The translations under genes and the position numbers were made by a program. Below, piece after piece: positions 8,374 through 17,203 of a stretch of 35,513 nucleotides of DNA. This DNA is from Gammaproteobacteria bacterium bin55 (lineage in GTDB: Bacteria; Pseudomonadota; Gammaproteobacteria; Pseudomonadales; Azotimanducaceae). Below the pieces are notes generated by a model. That model made no database searches. It was given only the letters and a program-made list of their open reading frames with translations, and was not told where the DNA came from. The stretch is taken from positions 1 to 35,513 of the forward strand of contig MPMU01000018.1 in the NCBI GenBank assembly GCA_002238665.1. Reading direction: 5' to 3'. Numbering within the stretch: the first letter of the stretch is position 1; each line of letters opens with the position of its first letter.

Positions 8374-8643
8374 CTGACTGAACTGACCCTGTTTCAAGAT
8401 CCAACCTGCCCATTTTGCCAACGTGTACTGCATTTCATGCGGCAGAAGGGAATGAACTTGCCCATGCGCGATACTCTACAGGATCTTGAAGCATACAAAG
8501 AACTATTTCGAGGTGGTGGGCGAGGGATGGTGCCATGCCTGAAAATTGACCATGGCGATGACAATGTAGAGTGGCTCTATGAGTCCTTGGACATTATGAA
8601 GTATCTCGACCAGAACATGAGCTCATCACGCAAGTCCGGCTGA
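8374..8643 (+). CDS. glutaredoxin-like protein, apparent CTG start
   Basis: About 89 aa reading TELTLFQDPTCPFCQRVLHF after the initiator. It has the glutaredoxin CPFC active site near residues 12-15, a GMVPCLKI cis-Pro strand and a C-terminal SLDIMKYLDQN helix, together spanning a complete glutaredoxin/GST-N fold. The only ATG (8437) lies after the active site and would destroy the fold. Upstream in frame there is a stop at 8362-8364 and then no ATG, GTG or TTG. CTG at 8374 has a GAGGT ribosome site (8363-8367) at 6 nt, so a CTG start is the best reading; CTG 8383 is an alternative. The 3' end overlaps the convergent phosphotransferase gene by 18 bp. The roughly 290 bp upstream (8082-8373) hold no gene and presumably contain the divergent promoters. 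Confidence 0.75.
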   Translation: MTELTLFQDPTCPFCQRVLHFMRQKGMNLPMRDTLQDLEAYKELFRGGGRGMVPCLKIDHGDDNVEWLYESLDIMKYLDQNMSSSRKSG

Positions 8644-9681
8644 TTGGATTAATCGCCAAGCCGCTTCAGCTCGCTGACGAGGAGCTTTTGCATACTCCAT
8701 GAATTTCTCGGAGCTTGCATTGCCGTCCAATCCACGTTTGTACACACCCTGCACGATTCCAGCTGATCGGAACATGTTGTACGCGATATAGAAGACCCAG
8801 TTCTTTATTTGGTCACGACCTGCATGTGTGCAATAGGCGTTTACTAGCTCTTCTTCAGTCGGTAGATTCGACGAAATCAGGTCAGCTGTTGCAAGGGTGT
8901 CCTCCTTAGAAGTGTTGTCTCCATAGTACTCCTGACACCAATAACCTAGATCTGCAAGCGGATCGCCCAGTGTGGATAACTCCCAGTCAAGCACTGCGAC
9001 AACCTTAGGTTCTTGCTCATCAAGTAAGACATTTCCTAGGCGATAGTCGCCGTGTACGATTACGGGTTTGCTTGAATCGGGAAGGTGATCGGGGAGCCAT
9101 TCGATGAGAAAATTCATTGCCTTGATGGTTTCAGTCTCTGATGCGACGTATTGCTTGGACCAACGGGATACCTGACGTGCGAAGTAATTTCCGCTTCGTC
9201 CAAAACTCTCTAATCCAACTGCTGACGGATCTACTTTGTGAAGATCGGCAAGAACCTTGACCATATCAAGGTAGACTGCGCGTCGATCCTCACGCGATAG
9301 CGTTGGTAGAGCTGTCTTCGTATAGAGCCGACCTTCCACCATTTCCATCACGTAGAACTTCGTTCCAATCACAGAAGTGTCTTCGCAAAGCGAATACATC
9401 ATTGGAACTGGGACTGGTGTGTCTCTCAGTGCATCCATGACACGATACTCACGGTCCACTGCGTGCGCCGACGGGAGTAATTGTCCTGGTGGTTGCTTTC
9501 TTAACACGTATCGCTTGGTTGGGGTTTCCAGCAAAAACGTGGGATTACTCTGACCGCCTTCAAATTGTTGAATCGAAAAAGGTCCTCTATATGCTTCAAT
9601 ATTTGACTGCATGTACCGATGCAACGCGCTTTCATCGAATCTGTGCGTTTCACGTACTGGAGTTAGTTCAACATCGCTCAT
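8626..9681 (-). CDS. ACAD11-type phosphotransferase (APH/choline kinase fold)
   Basis: Aminoglycoside-phosphotransferase-fold kinase of the type found next to, or fused to, acyl-CoA dehydrogenases (ACAD10/11 N-terminal domain), which phosphorylate 4-hydroxyacyl-CoA in mammals. Visible motifs are the nucleotide loop FEGGQSNPTFLL, the ATP Lys strand RYVLRKQPPGQLLPSAHAVDREYRV, the Brenner catalytic loop IVHGDYRLGNVLL and the metal Asp in AVLDWELSTLGDPLADLGYW. The chosen start is the ATG at 9681 (MSDVELTPVRETHRF), which matches where the family begins. A TTG at 9735 would add 18 residues without a better ribosome site. No acyl-CoA dehydrogenase is in the window, so the substrate is inferred only from the family. 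Confidence 0.85.
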   Translation of the reverse strand: MSDVELTPVRETHRFDESALHRYMQSNIEAYRGPFSIQQFEGGQSNPTFLLETPTKRYVLRKQPPGQLLPSAHAVDREYRVMDALRDTPVPVPMMYSLCEDTSVIGTKFYVMEMVEGRLYTKTALPTLSREDRRAVYLDMVKVLADLHKVDPSAVGLESFGRSGNYFARQVSRWSKQYVASETETIKAMNFLIEWLPDHLPDSSKPVIVHGDYRLGNVLLDEQEPKVVAVLDWELSTLGDPLADLGYWCQEYYGDNTSKEDTLATADLISSNLPTEEELVNAYCTHAGRDQIKNWVFYIAYNMFRSAGIVQGVYKRGLDGNASSEKFMEYAKAPRQRAEAAWRLIQSAGLA

Positions 9682-9926
9682 CGGCAGTTCATTTCTCGAT
9701 CTGAATTCTTCAACAAATCTTAAGTTCCTGACCAACGACGAGGTCTTCTTTGGTAAATCGGATTGCCTCTTCTAACACGCTCGGAGAGGTTTTGGGATGC
9801 CTCAGAAATTGGTGCGGATTAGGTTTTCTTGCGATTTCTCAGCTAATCTGTAGGTAAGAGCTATTGAATACTCCGCTAATTCTTTTAAAATTCACCACGC
9901 TATTCGAAGGTCTGAATCAGAAATCC

Positions 9927-10355
9927 GTGAAAACTCTTAGTGTGCGTGCACAGGATGCTGTGCATGATTGGTTGGTTGTTGATGCATCGAAGTACACGCT
10001 TGGGCGATTGGCCTCAGCTATTGCATTTCGTCTGCGAGGCAAACATAAGCCTGAATATACACCACATGTCGATACCGGTGACTATGTCATCGTGATCAAT
10101 GCCGCACAGGTTCAAACCACTGGTAGAAAGGAAACCGATAAGTTGTACTATCGGCATTCTGGTTACCCCGGCGGAATCAAGTCGATTTCACTTAAGGATC
10201 TTCGGAAACAAGCACCTGAACGGATTATTGAAAGTGCTGTTAGAGGTATGTTACCTAGAACGCCGCTCGGACGAGCGATGCTGAAAAAGCTCAAGGTGTA
10301 TGCGGAAGCAGATCATCCTCACGCGGCTCAGCTACCCAAAAATCTAGAGCTCTAA
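9927..10355 (+). CDS. rplM: 50S ribosomal protein L13
   Basis: Large-subunit ribosomal protein. [45 protein letters not shown] and [16 protein letters not shown] are diagnostic. Starting at the GTG at 9927 gives [15 protein letters not shown] and exactly 142 aa, the length of the E. coli protein. The open frame extends upstream to a TTG at 9864, but those 21 residues do not belong to the family. The ribosome site before 9927 is weak. It is followed by rpsI after 65 nt, the conserved L13-S9 operon. Confidence 0.96.
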   Translation: MKTLSVRAQDAVHDWLVVDASKYTLGRLASAIAFRLRGKHKPEYTPHVDTGDYVIVINAAQVQTTGRKETDKLYYRHSGYPGGIKSISLKDLRKQAPERIIESAVRGMLPRTPLGRAMLKKLKVYAEADHPHAAQLPKNLEL

Positions 10356-10420
10356 GACAGGTGCTTCGCCGAAGCTAGCAACTTCAGTTTTTCTACGTAC
10401 AGTAATCTAGGATCAAAAAC

Positions 10421-10831
10421 TTGGCAGAACGAGTCGATTACAAACCAAATCCAAACTATGGCACGGGTCGTCGTAAATCAGCAACGGCCAGAGTTTATCT
10501 CATGGATGGAAATGGTCAGATCAATGTGAATAAGAAACCGCTTGATGAGTATTTCGGGCGTGAATCTTCCCGAATGATCGTCCGCCAGCCGCTCGAGCTG
10601 ACAGATACGAACGATCGACTTAATGTCAAGGTAACTGTGCGAGGTGGCGGCGGCTCCGGACAGGCTGGTGCAATCCGACACGGCATAGCACGCGCACTTG
10701 TTGAGTACAACGAGGAACTTAAAGGACCGTTGCGAGCTGCAGGATTTCTCACCAGAGATTCCAGAGTCGTGGAGCGTAAAAAGGTTGGGTTACGAAAAGC
10801 TCGTAAGAGACCCCAATACTCCAAACGATAG
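10421..10831 (+). CDS. rpsI: 30S ribosomal protein S9
   Basis: Small-subunit ribosomal protein, 136 aa. It has the [12 protein letters not shown] motif near the N-terminus, the glycine-rich [21 protein letters not shown] region, and the canonical basic C-terminus [11 protein letters not shown] whose last residues contact P-site tRNA. Initiation is at TTG (10421, TTG GCA GAA). It is part of the rplM-rpsI unit and is followed after 79 nt by petA, as in many gammaproteobacteria. Confidence 0.97.
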   Translation: MAERVDYKPNPNYGTGRRKSATARVYLMDGNGQINVNKKPLDEYFGRESSRMIVRQPLELTDTNDRLNVKVTVRGGGGSGQAGAIRHGIARALVEYNEELKGPLRAAGFLTRDSRVVERKKVGLRKARKRPQYSKR

Positions 10832-10910
10832 GATTGACATCCTCCTCAAGGATAATTAGTTTTTTGTCAGGTTTTACACCAGAACATACTGTTAAAGAGG
10901 TTGAGCTACA

Positions 10911-11510
10911 TTGGTAGATAAAGTACCTAAACCCACAAGAAGGTATTTGCTGATAGGAACCGCTGCTGTCAGTACAGTAGGTGTTGTGGCTACTGCTGTA
11001 CCGTTTGTGAAAGCTTGGAACCCTAGTGCAAAAGCTCGTGCACTCGGCGCGCCAATTAAAGTGAATATTTCCAAACTGCAACCTGGTGAAACACTTGGTC
11101 CTATGCCTGCGTGGCGAGGACAACCAATCTTCATTGTTCGCCGTACGCCAGAGGCTATCTCCAAGCTTGAAATGGAACGAACGGATCTTGCAGATCCGAA
11201 CTCAGAAGATGCCAATCAGCAACCTGAGTATGCTCAGAATCAGCATCGTTCGCGAACACCTGAGATTGGTGTTTATCTGGGACTATGTACGCATTTAGGG
11301 TGTTCGCCAAAGTACTACGGTCAGGTCCAGCCCGAAGCCTTTGATAGTGAATGGCAAGGTGGATTCTTCTGTCCGTGTCACGGCTCGAAATTCGATTTGG
11401 CCGGCCGAGTTGAAAAAAATCTTCCAGCACCTAGCAATTTGCTGGTGCCTCCATATTCTTTTGAGTCCGATGACGTGATCGTCATTGGTGTAGATGAGCA
11501 GACTGCATAG
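10911..11510 (+). CDS. petA: ubiquinol-cytochrome c reductase Rieske iron-sulfur subunit
   Basis: 2Fe-2S subunit of cytochrome bc1, 199 aa. An N-terminal RRYLLIG twin-arginine-type signal and membrane anchor (residues 10-33) is followed by the Rieske domain. Its cluster ligands are in CTHLGC (C126, H128) and CPCHGS (C154, H157), with disulfide cysteines C131 and C156. Start TTG at 10911 has an AGAGG ribosome site. The last base of its stop codon is the first base of the petB GTG, so translation is coupled. Confidence 0.96.
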   Translation: MVDKVPKPTRRYLLIGTAAVSTVGVVATAVPFVKAWNPSAKARALGAPIKVNISKLQPGETLGPMPAWRGQPIFIVRRTPEAISKLEMERTDLADPNSEDANQQPEYAQNQHRSRTPEIGVYLGLCTHLGCSPKYYGQVQPEAFDSEWQGGFFCPCHGSKFDLAGRVEKNLPAPSNLLVPPYSFESDDVIVIGVDEQTA

Positions 11511-12775
11511 TGTCAGAAATTAGTGAAAACCAAGGGGTGATCGCCCGAGCTTTAGCGTGGATTGACGCACGTTTTCCGTTAACGAAAACATTTGAGTCTC
11601 ACGCATCCAAGTATTACGCACCTAGAAACTTCAATGTTTGGTACGTCTTTGGTGTACTGAGCATGGTTGTCCTGGTCATTCAATTCCTGACCGGGATCTG
11701 GTTAACCATGTCCTACGAAGCCAGTGGGGAAAATGCATTTCGATCCGTTGAATACATCATGCGGGATGTTGAATTCGGATATCTGATTCGCTACATACAC
11801 TCCACAGGAGCTTCCGCTTTCTTTGTGGTTGTGTATCTACACATGTTCCGAGGATTTGCATACGGCTCCTATCGCAAGCCACGCGAATTGCTTTGGATGA
11901 TCGGTATGGCAATCTACCTGGTCCTCATGGCAGAAGGATTCTTCGGATACCTACTTCCGTGGGGCAACATGTCGTTCTGGGGTGCTCAAGTCATCGTCTC
12001 CCTAATCGGTGCCATTCCGTTCGTTGGACCAGAGCTGATGGAGTGGGTTCGAGGGGATTTCGTGATGTCGGGCATCACGCTGAACAGATTCTTTGCTTTA
12101 CACGTGATCTTTTTGCCGGTGGCGCTGATTGCACTGGTTTTCATCCACATTGTCGCCTTGCATCACGTAGGCTCCAATAATCCTGATGGTGTTGAGATCA
12201 AACAAAATAAGGATTCCTCGGGAATTCCACTGGACGGCATTCCGTTCCATCCGTACTACATAACTAAAGATTTTGTTGCGATTGTGATCTTCTTGATAGC
12301 GTTTTGTGCAATTGTTTTTTACGCACCAGAGATGTTTGGTTACTTCATCGAAAAACCAAACTTTGAAATCGCAAATCCACTCAAGACACCAGAACATATT
12401 GCACCGGTCTGGTATTACACACCGTTCTATGCGATGTTACGTGCCGCCACGTTTCCATTCCTAGGTGTTGACGCTAAGTTCTGGGGATTGCTGATCATGG
12501 TTGGTGCCATCCTGATTCCTACGGTTCTTCCTTGGCTCGACAGGAGTCCCGTTAAATCAATGCGTTACAAAGGCTCAATCTCCAAAGCGATGTTGGCTTT
12601 GTTTGTCATTAGTTTCTTTATATTAGGCTATCTCGGCACCATACCTCCAAGCCCATTTGGGACGGCCACAGCGCAGGTTTTCACCGTGATTTACTTCGCA
12701 TATTTCATTCTGATGCCTTGGTACACGCAGGCTGAAAAAACCAAAACTGTACCAGAACGTGTTCAGGATCATTGA
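11510..12775 (+). CDS. petB: cytochrome b subunit of the bc1 complex
   Basis: Quinol-oxidising transmembrane subunit, 421 aa. The two haem-ligating His pairs are H97/H111 and H198/H213. The second pair is separated by 14 residues rather than the 13 seen in mitochondrial cytochrome b. The Qo-site motif is PVWY rather than PEWY, within HIAPVWYYTPFYAML. SNNPDG follows helix D. The start is GTG overlapping the petA stop by one base. Multiple hydrophobic helices run through to the C-terminus. Together with petA and petC this encodes a complete three-subunit bacterial bc1. Confidence 0.97.
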   Translation: MSEISENQGVIARALAWIDARFPLTKTFESHASKYYAPRNFNVWYVFGVLSMVVLVIQFLTGIWLTMSYEASGENAFRSVEYIMRDVEFGYLIRYIHSTGASAFFVVVYLHMFRGFAYGSYRKPRELLWMIGMAIYLVLMAEGFFGYLLPWGNMSFWGAQVIVSLIGAIPFVGPELMEWVRGDFVMSGITLNRFFALHVIFLPVALIALVFIHIVALHHVGSNNPDGVEIKQNKDSSGIPLDGIPFHPYYITKDFVAIVIFLIAFCAIVFYAPEMFGYFIEKPNFEIANPLKTPEHIAPVWYYTPFYAMLRAATFPFLGVDAKFWGLLIMVGAILIPTVLPWLDRSPVKSMRYKGSISKAMLALFVISFFILGYLGTIPPSPFGTATAQVFTVIYFAYFILMPWYTQAEKTKTVPERVQDH

Positions 12776-12790
12776 GGGGCGGAGTCACAA

Positions 12791-13600
12791 ATGGTTATGC
12801 GATTGTTTAGATCCTGTATTAGATTCGTCGCTGTTCTTGCGATTGGGTCTTTTACCTGCGTAGCGTTTGCTGCGGACACTACTTGGCCGATGAAAGAATT
12901 CAGCCCAGACCTCGACGACAAAGCGTCTCTACAACGTGGAGCAAACCTGTTCGTAAATTTCTGCCTCGGTTGTCATTCATTACAGTACCAGCGCTATGAG
13001 CGCACCGCGAACGATATCGGGCCGATTGATCCAGATCTTGTCACGCAATATCTAATCCACACTGATCAGAAAATTGGCGAACACATGACATCTTCCATGT
13101 CCGAGGAAGATGCAAAACGATGGTTCGGGGCACCACCACCTGATTTAACAATGGTGACTCGAGTTCGAAGTCCTGAATGGGTCTACAACTTCCTCAATGC
13201 GTTCTATGCGGATGAATCTAGGCCTTTCGGTGCGAACAACAAGATTTTTCCAGATGTTGGGATGCCTAATGTACTCCTACCTTTGCAAGGAATTACGAAC
13301 GAAGTCTGTGAAGGAAAAGTAGCAGTTGATATAACTGGCGGTTTAACGGCAATAGACGCGCCTCGCCAAGATAACTGTTTCAAGCTGGAAACATCGGCTG
13401 GCACAGGGATGTATGACGCGGTACAGTTCAATCAGGCAACGATGGACATCACCAACTTTCTCCACTATGTCGCCGATCCGACTCGACAGGAGCGCGAAGC
13501 ACTAGGTGGACCGGTCCTGATCTTCTTATTTGTTCTCTTGGTTCTTGCCTACTTCCTGAATAAAAATTACTGGCAAGACGTTAAACGCGATCCCGAATAA
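12791..13600 (+). CDS. petC: cytochrome c1
   Basis: Haem-c subunit of bc1 facing the periplasm, 269 aa. It has an N-terminal signal peptide (cleavage plausible after VAFA, around residue 27), the haem motif CLGCH at residues 58-62, a likely axial Met in FPDVGMPNVL, and a single C-terminal membrane anchor (GPVLIFLFVLLVLAYFL) followed by a short positively charged tail. Start ATG at 12791 follows a GGGGCGGAG ribosome site. It lies 15 nt after petB. Confidence 0.96.
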   Translation: MVMRLFRSCIRFVAVLAIGSFTCVAFAADTTWPMKEFSPDLDDKASLQRGANLFVNFCLGCHSLQYQRYERTANDIGPIDPDLVTQYLIHTDQKIGEHMTSSMSEEDAKRWFGAPPPDLTMVTRVRSPEWVYNFLNAFYADESRPFGANNKIFPDVGMPNVLLPLQGITNEVCEGKVAVDITGGLTAIDAPRQDNCFKLETSAGTGMYDAVQFNQATMDITNFLHYVADPTRQEREALGGPVLIFLFVLLVLAYFLNKNYWQDVKRDPE

Positions 13601-13639
13601 ATTCGTAAGTCAGAATTGATCTGACTGGGAGTATGTACA

Positions 13640-14278
13640 TTGAGTAGCGGCTCAGAAGAACACAAACCAATTACCCTATACACAAGTTTGGATTCTCAGT
13701 ACTGTCACCGTGTTCGGTATGTACTTGAGGAGAAAAAACTTAAGCCCGATAGAGTAGAGATCGAATCTGGCGAAGTCAATGAAGATTTAATTGAGATAAA
13801 CAGTACAGGATCTCTTCCGACTTTACTCGACCGAGATACAAAGCTCTATAACAGCATGGTCATCATGGAATATCTGGAAGAAAGGTATCCAAGCCCACCG
13901 TTGATGCCAGCATTTCCATCGCCACGAGCGGAAGCTCGGATCATGATGCGGGAAATGGACCGTGAACTCAGCGATAATGCAGAGGTACTGGCACATCGTA
14001 GTAAAAACACGAAACAGTACGAAACGGCCAAGGAAACGCTCAGGAGATATGCGGTCCATCTTTCGATGATCCTGGGGGATAGAAAGTTCTTCCTTGACTC
14101 AGGTATTTCGCTTGTTGACTGTTGTGCGGTGCCGGTGCTGTGGCGCTTAAAAATGTTGGGTATTTCTCTTCCAGCGCGTACGACCCGTTCGCTCCGTTTG
14201 TATATGGAGCGAATGTTCGCGAGAGAGGCTTTTCTCGAGAGCATGACGGTGGACGAAGAGGAGATGAATGAACTCTAA
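13640..14278 (+). CDS. sspA: stringent starvation protein A
   Basis: GST-fold RNA-polymerase-associated protein, 212 aa. The N-terminal thioredoxin-like domain (ITLYTSLDSQYCHRVRYVLEEK ... GSLPTLLDRDTKLYNSMVIMEYLEERYP) is followed by an all-helical C-terminal domain. Its place directly after petABC and before sspB is the standard gammaproteobacterial order and supports SspA over a generic glutathione transferase. Initiation is at TTG (13640) with a GGGAG site upstream. It overlaps sspB by 11 nt. Confidence 0.92.
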   Translation: MSSGSEEHKPITLYTSLDSQYCHRVRYVLEEKKLKPDRVEIESGEVNEDLIEINSTGSLPTLLDRDTKLYNSMVIMEYLEERYPSPPLMPAFPSPRAEARIMMREMDRELSDNAEVLAHRSKNTKQYETAKETLRRYAVHLSMILGDRKFFLDSGISLVDCCAVPVLWRLKMLGISLPARTTRSLRLYMERMFAREAFLESMTVDEEEMNEL

Positions 14279-14678
14279 CCGTTCATATCTCGTAAATGCA
14301 ATTATTGACTGGATCTTAGATAACGGCTGTACACCACACATCATCCTAGATACCACGGTAGAAGGAGTGGATGTTCCATCTGCCAACGTGACACAAGGGC
14401 GCATCATTTTAAATGTTGCCCCGACCGCGATTCACAACTTTAGTCTCATTCCCGATGGATTGTTTCTACAGGCTAGGTTTGGTGGGATTGAGAAGCATAT
14501 TCGAGCACCGGTAGTAGCGATAATCGGTGTTTACGCGAAAGAGAACGGACATGGCCTCTTTTTTCAGAATGAAGGTATGGCAAATAGCGAGTCTGAGACA
14601 CTGAAGGACGCAGATTCACCTGTGACTACCGATTCAGCAGAATCTTCCAATGTGATTCAATTCAAGAAACCTGAGTAG
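14268..14678 (+). CDS. sspB: ClpXP protease adaptor SspB
   Basis: Adaptor that delivers ssrA-tagged and other substrates to ClpXP, 136 aa. The substrate-binding domain shows TPHIILDTTVEGVDVP, GRIILNVAPTAIHNF, LQARFGGIEKHIRAPV and VYAKENGHGLFFQ. A flexible acidic linker ends in VIQFKKPE, which takes the place of the ClpX-binding tail peptide. The ATG at 14268 lies inside the end of sspA. Confidence 0.92.
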   Translation: MNSNRSYLVNAIIDWILDNGCTPHIILDTTVEGVDVPSANVTQGRIILNVAPTAIHNFSLIPDGLFLQARFGGIEKHIRAPVVAIIGVYAKENGHGLFFQNEGMANSESETLKDADSPVTTDSAESSNVIQFKKPE

Positions 14679-14807
14679 GACGACCATTGATGAGGCTGAT
14701 TAGTCTTTACCCTTCAGTCCCGCTGGTTCTTCAAGTTTGCTTATAGGGTAGTTCCCATTGCGAACTGACTGTGATGAGATGGAAATATCACTCTGTAGTG
14801 GTCTCTG

Positions 14808-15365
14808 TCACTGACTCAATTCAAGCAGTGACACTAACCTTTCAACGCCGTTCAGGTTCTCTACGATTTTGTTCGTGTAATCTCTTTCTTCTTCAGTCAC
14901 GATACCCAATAGATACACAACGTTATCTCTGACTACGACTTGCATTTTTCCGTGTGGTATTTCCGCGTGATTGAGAAAAGCTAGACGAACTCTGTTCTGG
15001 AGTATTCCGTCTCCTACCCTTGCTCCTATACCTGTCGCTTCTCCTACGACGAGCTCATTGTGAAGTGTTTTGATACCCACGATTTTGCTCAATAGAGCGG
15101 CTATATCAGACTTTTGCTCCTTTGTGGCAACATTTCCAGTAACAAGAACCACGCCATTTTGTATATATACATGGGTCTTGACGTCTGAATCGTCTTCGTA
15201 ATCTACTCCAAGTACCGACTGGATCACCTCTCGCAGATCTAAGTCTTGCGCTCTCGGGTCACGGTTTTGATCATTTGACAAGAATTGACATGCATTGAGA
15301 CCTAAAACCACGAAAGCCAGGCAACCAAACTGGCTCACTTTAACAATCCGAGCTTTGAGTTTCAA
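14808..15365 (-). CDS. dolP: outer-membrane lipoprotein with two BON domains, DolP (YraP) type
   Basis: Lipoprotein of 185 aa with signal peptide and lipobox VLGLNAC (Cys26), then two BON domains: VKTHVYIQNGVVLVTGNV near 62-79 and MQVVVRDNVVYLLGIV near 141-156. DolP supports outer-membrane integrity and sits near lpoA in E. coli too, though yraN and diaA are missing between them here. The TTG start overlaps the lpoA stop as TTGA, indicating a coupled two-gene unit on the minus strand. Confidence 0.88.
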   Translation of the reverse strand: MKLKARIVKVSQFGCLAFVVLGLNACQFLSNDQNRDPRAQDLDLREVIQSVLGVDYEDDSDVKTHVYIQNGVVLVTGNVATKEQKSDIAALLSKIVGIKTLHNELVVGEATGIGARVGDGILQNRVRLAFLNHAEIPHGKMQVVVRDNVVYLLGIVTEEERDYTNKIVENLNGVERLVSLLELSQ

Positions 15366-17203
15366 CGAACAGCTACAGGTAGGTTCGTATAAGAATGGTT
15401 ATATGGAAAACCGGTGTCTTTCTTATGCACCTGGAACACCTGGTTGTCTAGTTGTCCCCAAACGGGTTGGCGCACGATAACACCTTGCTGATCAAGTTCA
15501 AACACACCTGAGCTACCTACGATCCATCTTGACTCTTGAAAACGTTCCCAATCACTTGCGATTCGGTAGATGTCAATACCAAAAGCATACAGCGATTTCA
15601 TGTTTACCTTCGGCGAAAACGTAGATTGAACGGTTTGTTCCATCGCGGTGTCTTCAATTAACCACGGAGTGGCAGTGAAATAGACCGGGGATTCAAAAAC
15701 CGTAGTTTTGCCAGATCGAACGGCTGCTTCAGTAACGTAGAGTGGGACATCGGTCGCGTAGTGATAGTTCAGTGCGGCAAGCATTGAGTCGAATTCACCT
15801 TCATCGACAAAGGCCACGATCGCGTCGATATCCATTCGTCTTCTCGGAATAAACTCATAGGCATCTCTGGTTAGTTGCTCAAGTTCTGCATGTCGCTGCA
15901 CGCTCTTAGCAATGTCCAATCCTTCACCGACGGCATCGATAATCGTAGTAGGGTCAAGAAAATACTGCTGCGCAACGATTACACCGAAGTCTTGACCAAA
16001 CATGTCCAGAAATCTATTCCTTGATCGAATTGCCCAATTATGATCGCCAGCGAAGAGAACAATTCGTTCATGACCAAGGTTCTTCAATTCTTCTGCGATT
16101 GTCTCAATCTCATCATCAATGGAAAGGGAAAACTGAAGGATTTGTTGAGAGCCAAGAGTTTGATTCTCTATTCTGTTCAACAACATTATGGGACCAGGGA
16201 AAGATGCTTGCCGCAATATGGCACTCACATTGTCTTTGTCGATAAATCCGACTACGAGGTCAGCACCATCCTCAAATGATCTTTCCACCAACTGTACTGG
16301 GTTTGTACCATAGCTGTCGTAGAAACGCACCTCAATGTTTGAGTCAGATTGGTTCCCATTGACATCAGACATGTATGCAAGCATAAATCCGTCTCGAATG
16401 GTCGAAGCAGCCAAGGACAATCGACCTTGCTTCGGTAGGATAAAGCCGATTTGGTTTGAGGTTTCACCGCGTCCAGATAAGTCTTCGTGGACAAATGGAT
16501 CTAAGAGGTGATTGGCTGCTGGATGTTGTGTATTGCTAGCGCGCCAACTCTCGAACGAATCTCTTAGATTTGCGGTATTGGTGCTGGACCGATAAATCGA
16601 TGCTAAGTCATGCCAACCCAATAAATCCGGTTCGTTCACGTCTGACCAATTAATCGAATGAATAGCACCATCCAAGAAGAGTAATCGCCAGATTCGTTCG
16701 TTTGCTTCTTGTTGCGGTAAGTGCCCATATGCACCCAATTCATTTAGTATTGATATTGCTGGTACAAACGCGGCGGTCTTTAAGTACAGGTCAGCCAGAA
16801 GTAAATTGACTGGAAGAACCAAATCAGTGTCCAAATAATTGAACTGACGAACAAACTGAAGCGCATCACCCACACTTTCTTGACTTAACACCAGAGCGAT
16901 GGACTCAACGATTTTTAATTTGGTTGAACCGTTGAGTTTATTGAACTCGTTTCGATTTTCATAGAGAGGAAAGAGTATTTCGTATGCTTGTGCAAACTCC
17001 TTTCGGTCAATCGCTTGCTGAGAAAGAATCAACCCTTCTTCTACGGATGTTGTATCGCGTTCTCCTATCAGGGTGCGTTCTGGCTGTGGAAGAGGGGTTG
17101 TCGAAGTGTGAGGTGTACATGCCCCGATACATAGAAATAGAAATGCCATGAGCAACGTAGGAAGCGATTCTCGGGGAACCTTGTACGTCGTGGCTACACC
17201 CAT
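15362..17203 (-). CDS. lpoA: penicillin-binding protein activator LpoA (LppC family lipoprotein)
   Basis: Outer-membrane lipoprotein that activates PBP1a from outside the peptidoglycan. The lipobox is LCIGAC, followed by TPR-like N-terminal helices and a C-terminal periplasmic-binding-protein-like domain (IGFILPKQGRLSLAASTIRDGFML ... RIVLFAGDHNWAI ... DVPLYVTEAAV ... GIDIYRIASDW). The best start is the ATG at 17203, giving a signal peptide with K and R before the hydrophobic core. The ATG at 17149 would leave only ten residues before the lipid Cys, and a longer frame reaches 17254. With the 17203 start the gene overlaps the divergent rsmI by 56 bp. Confidence 0.88.
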   Translation of the reverse strand: MGVATTYKVPRESLPTLLMAFLFLCIGACTPHTSTTPLPQPERTLIGERDTTSVEEGLILSQQAIDRKEFAQAYEILFPLYENRNEFNKLNGSTKLKIVESIALVLSQESVGDALQFVRQFNYLDTDLVLPVNLLLADLYLKTAAFVPAISILNELGAYGHLPQQEANERIWRLLFLDGAIHSINWSDVNEPDLLGWHDLASIYRSSTNTANLRDSFESWRASNTQHPAANHLLDPFVHEDLSGRGETSNQIGFILPKQGRLSLAASTIRDGFMLAYMSDVNGNQSDSNIEVRFYDSYGTNPVQLVERSFEDGADLVVGFIDKDNVSAILRQASFPGPIMLLNRIENQTLGSQQILQFSLSIDDEIETIAEELKNLGHERIVLFAGDHNWAIRSRNRFLDMFGQDFGVIVAQQYFLDPTTIIDAVGEGLDIAKSVQRHAELEQLTRDAYEFIPRRRMDIDAIVAFVDEGEFDSMLAALNYHYATDVPLYVTEAAVRSGKTTVFESPVYFTATPWLIEDTAMEQTVQSTFSPKVNMKSLYAFGIDIYRIASDWERFQESRWIVGSSGVFELDQQGVIVRQPVWGQLDNQVFQVHKKDTGFPYNHSYTNLPVAVR

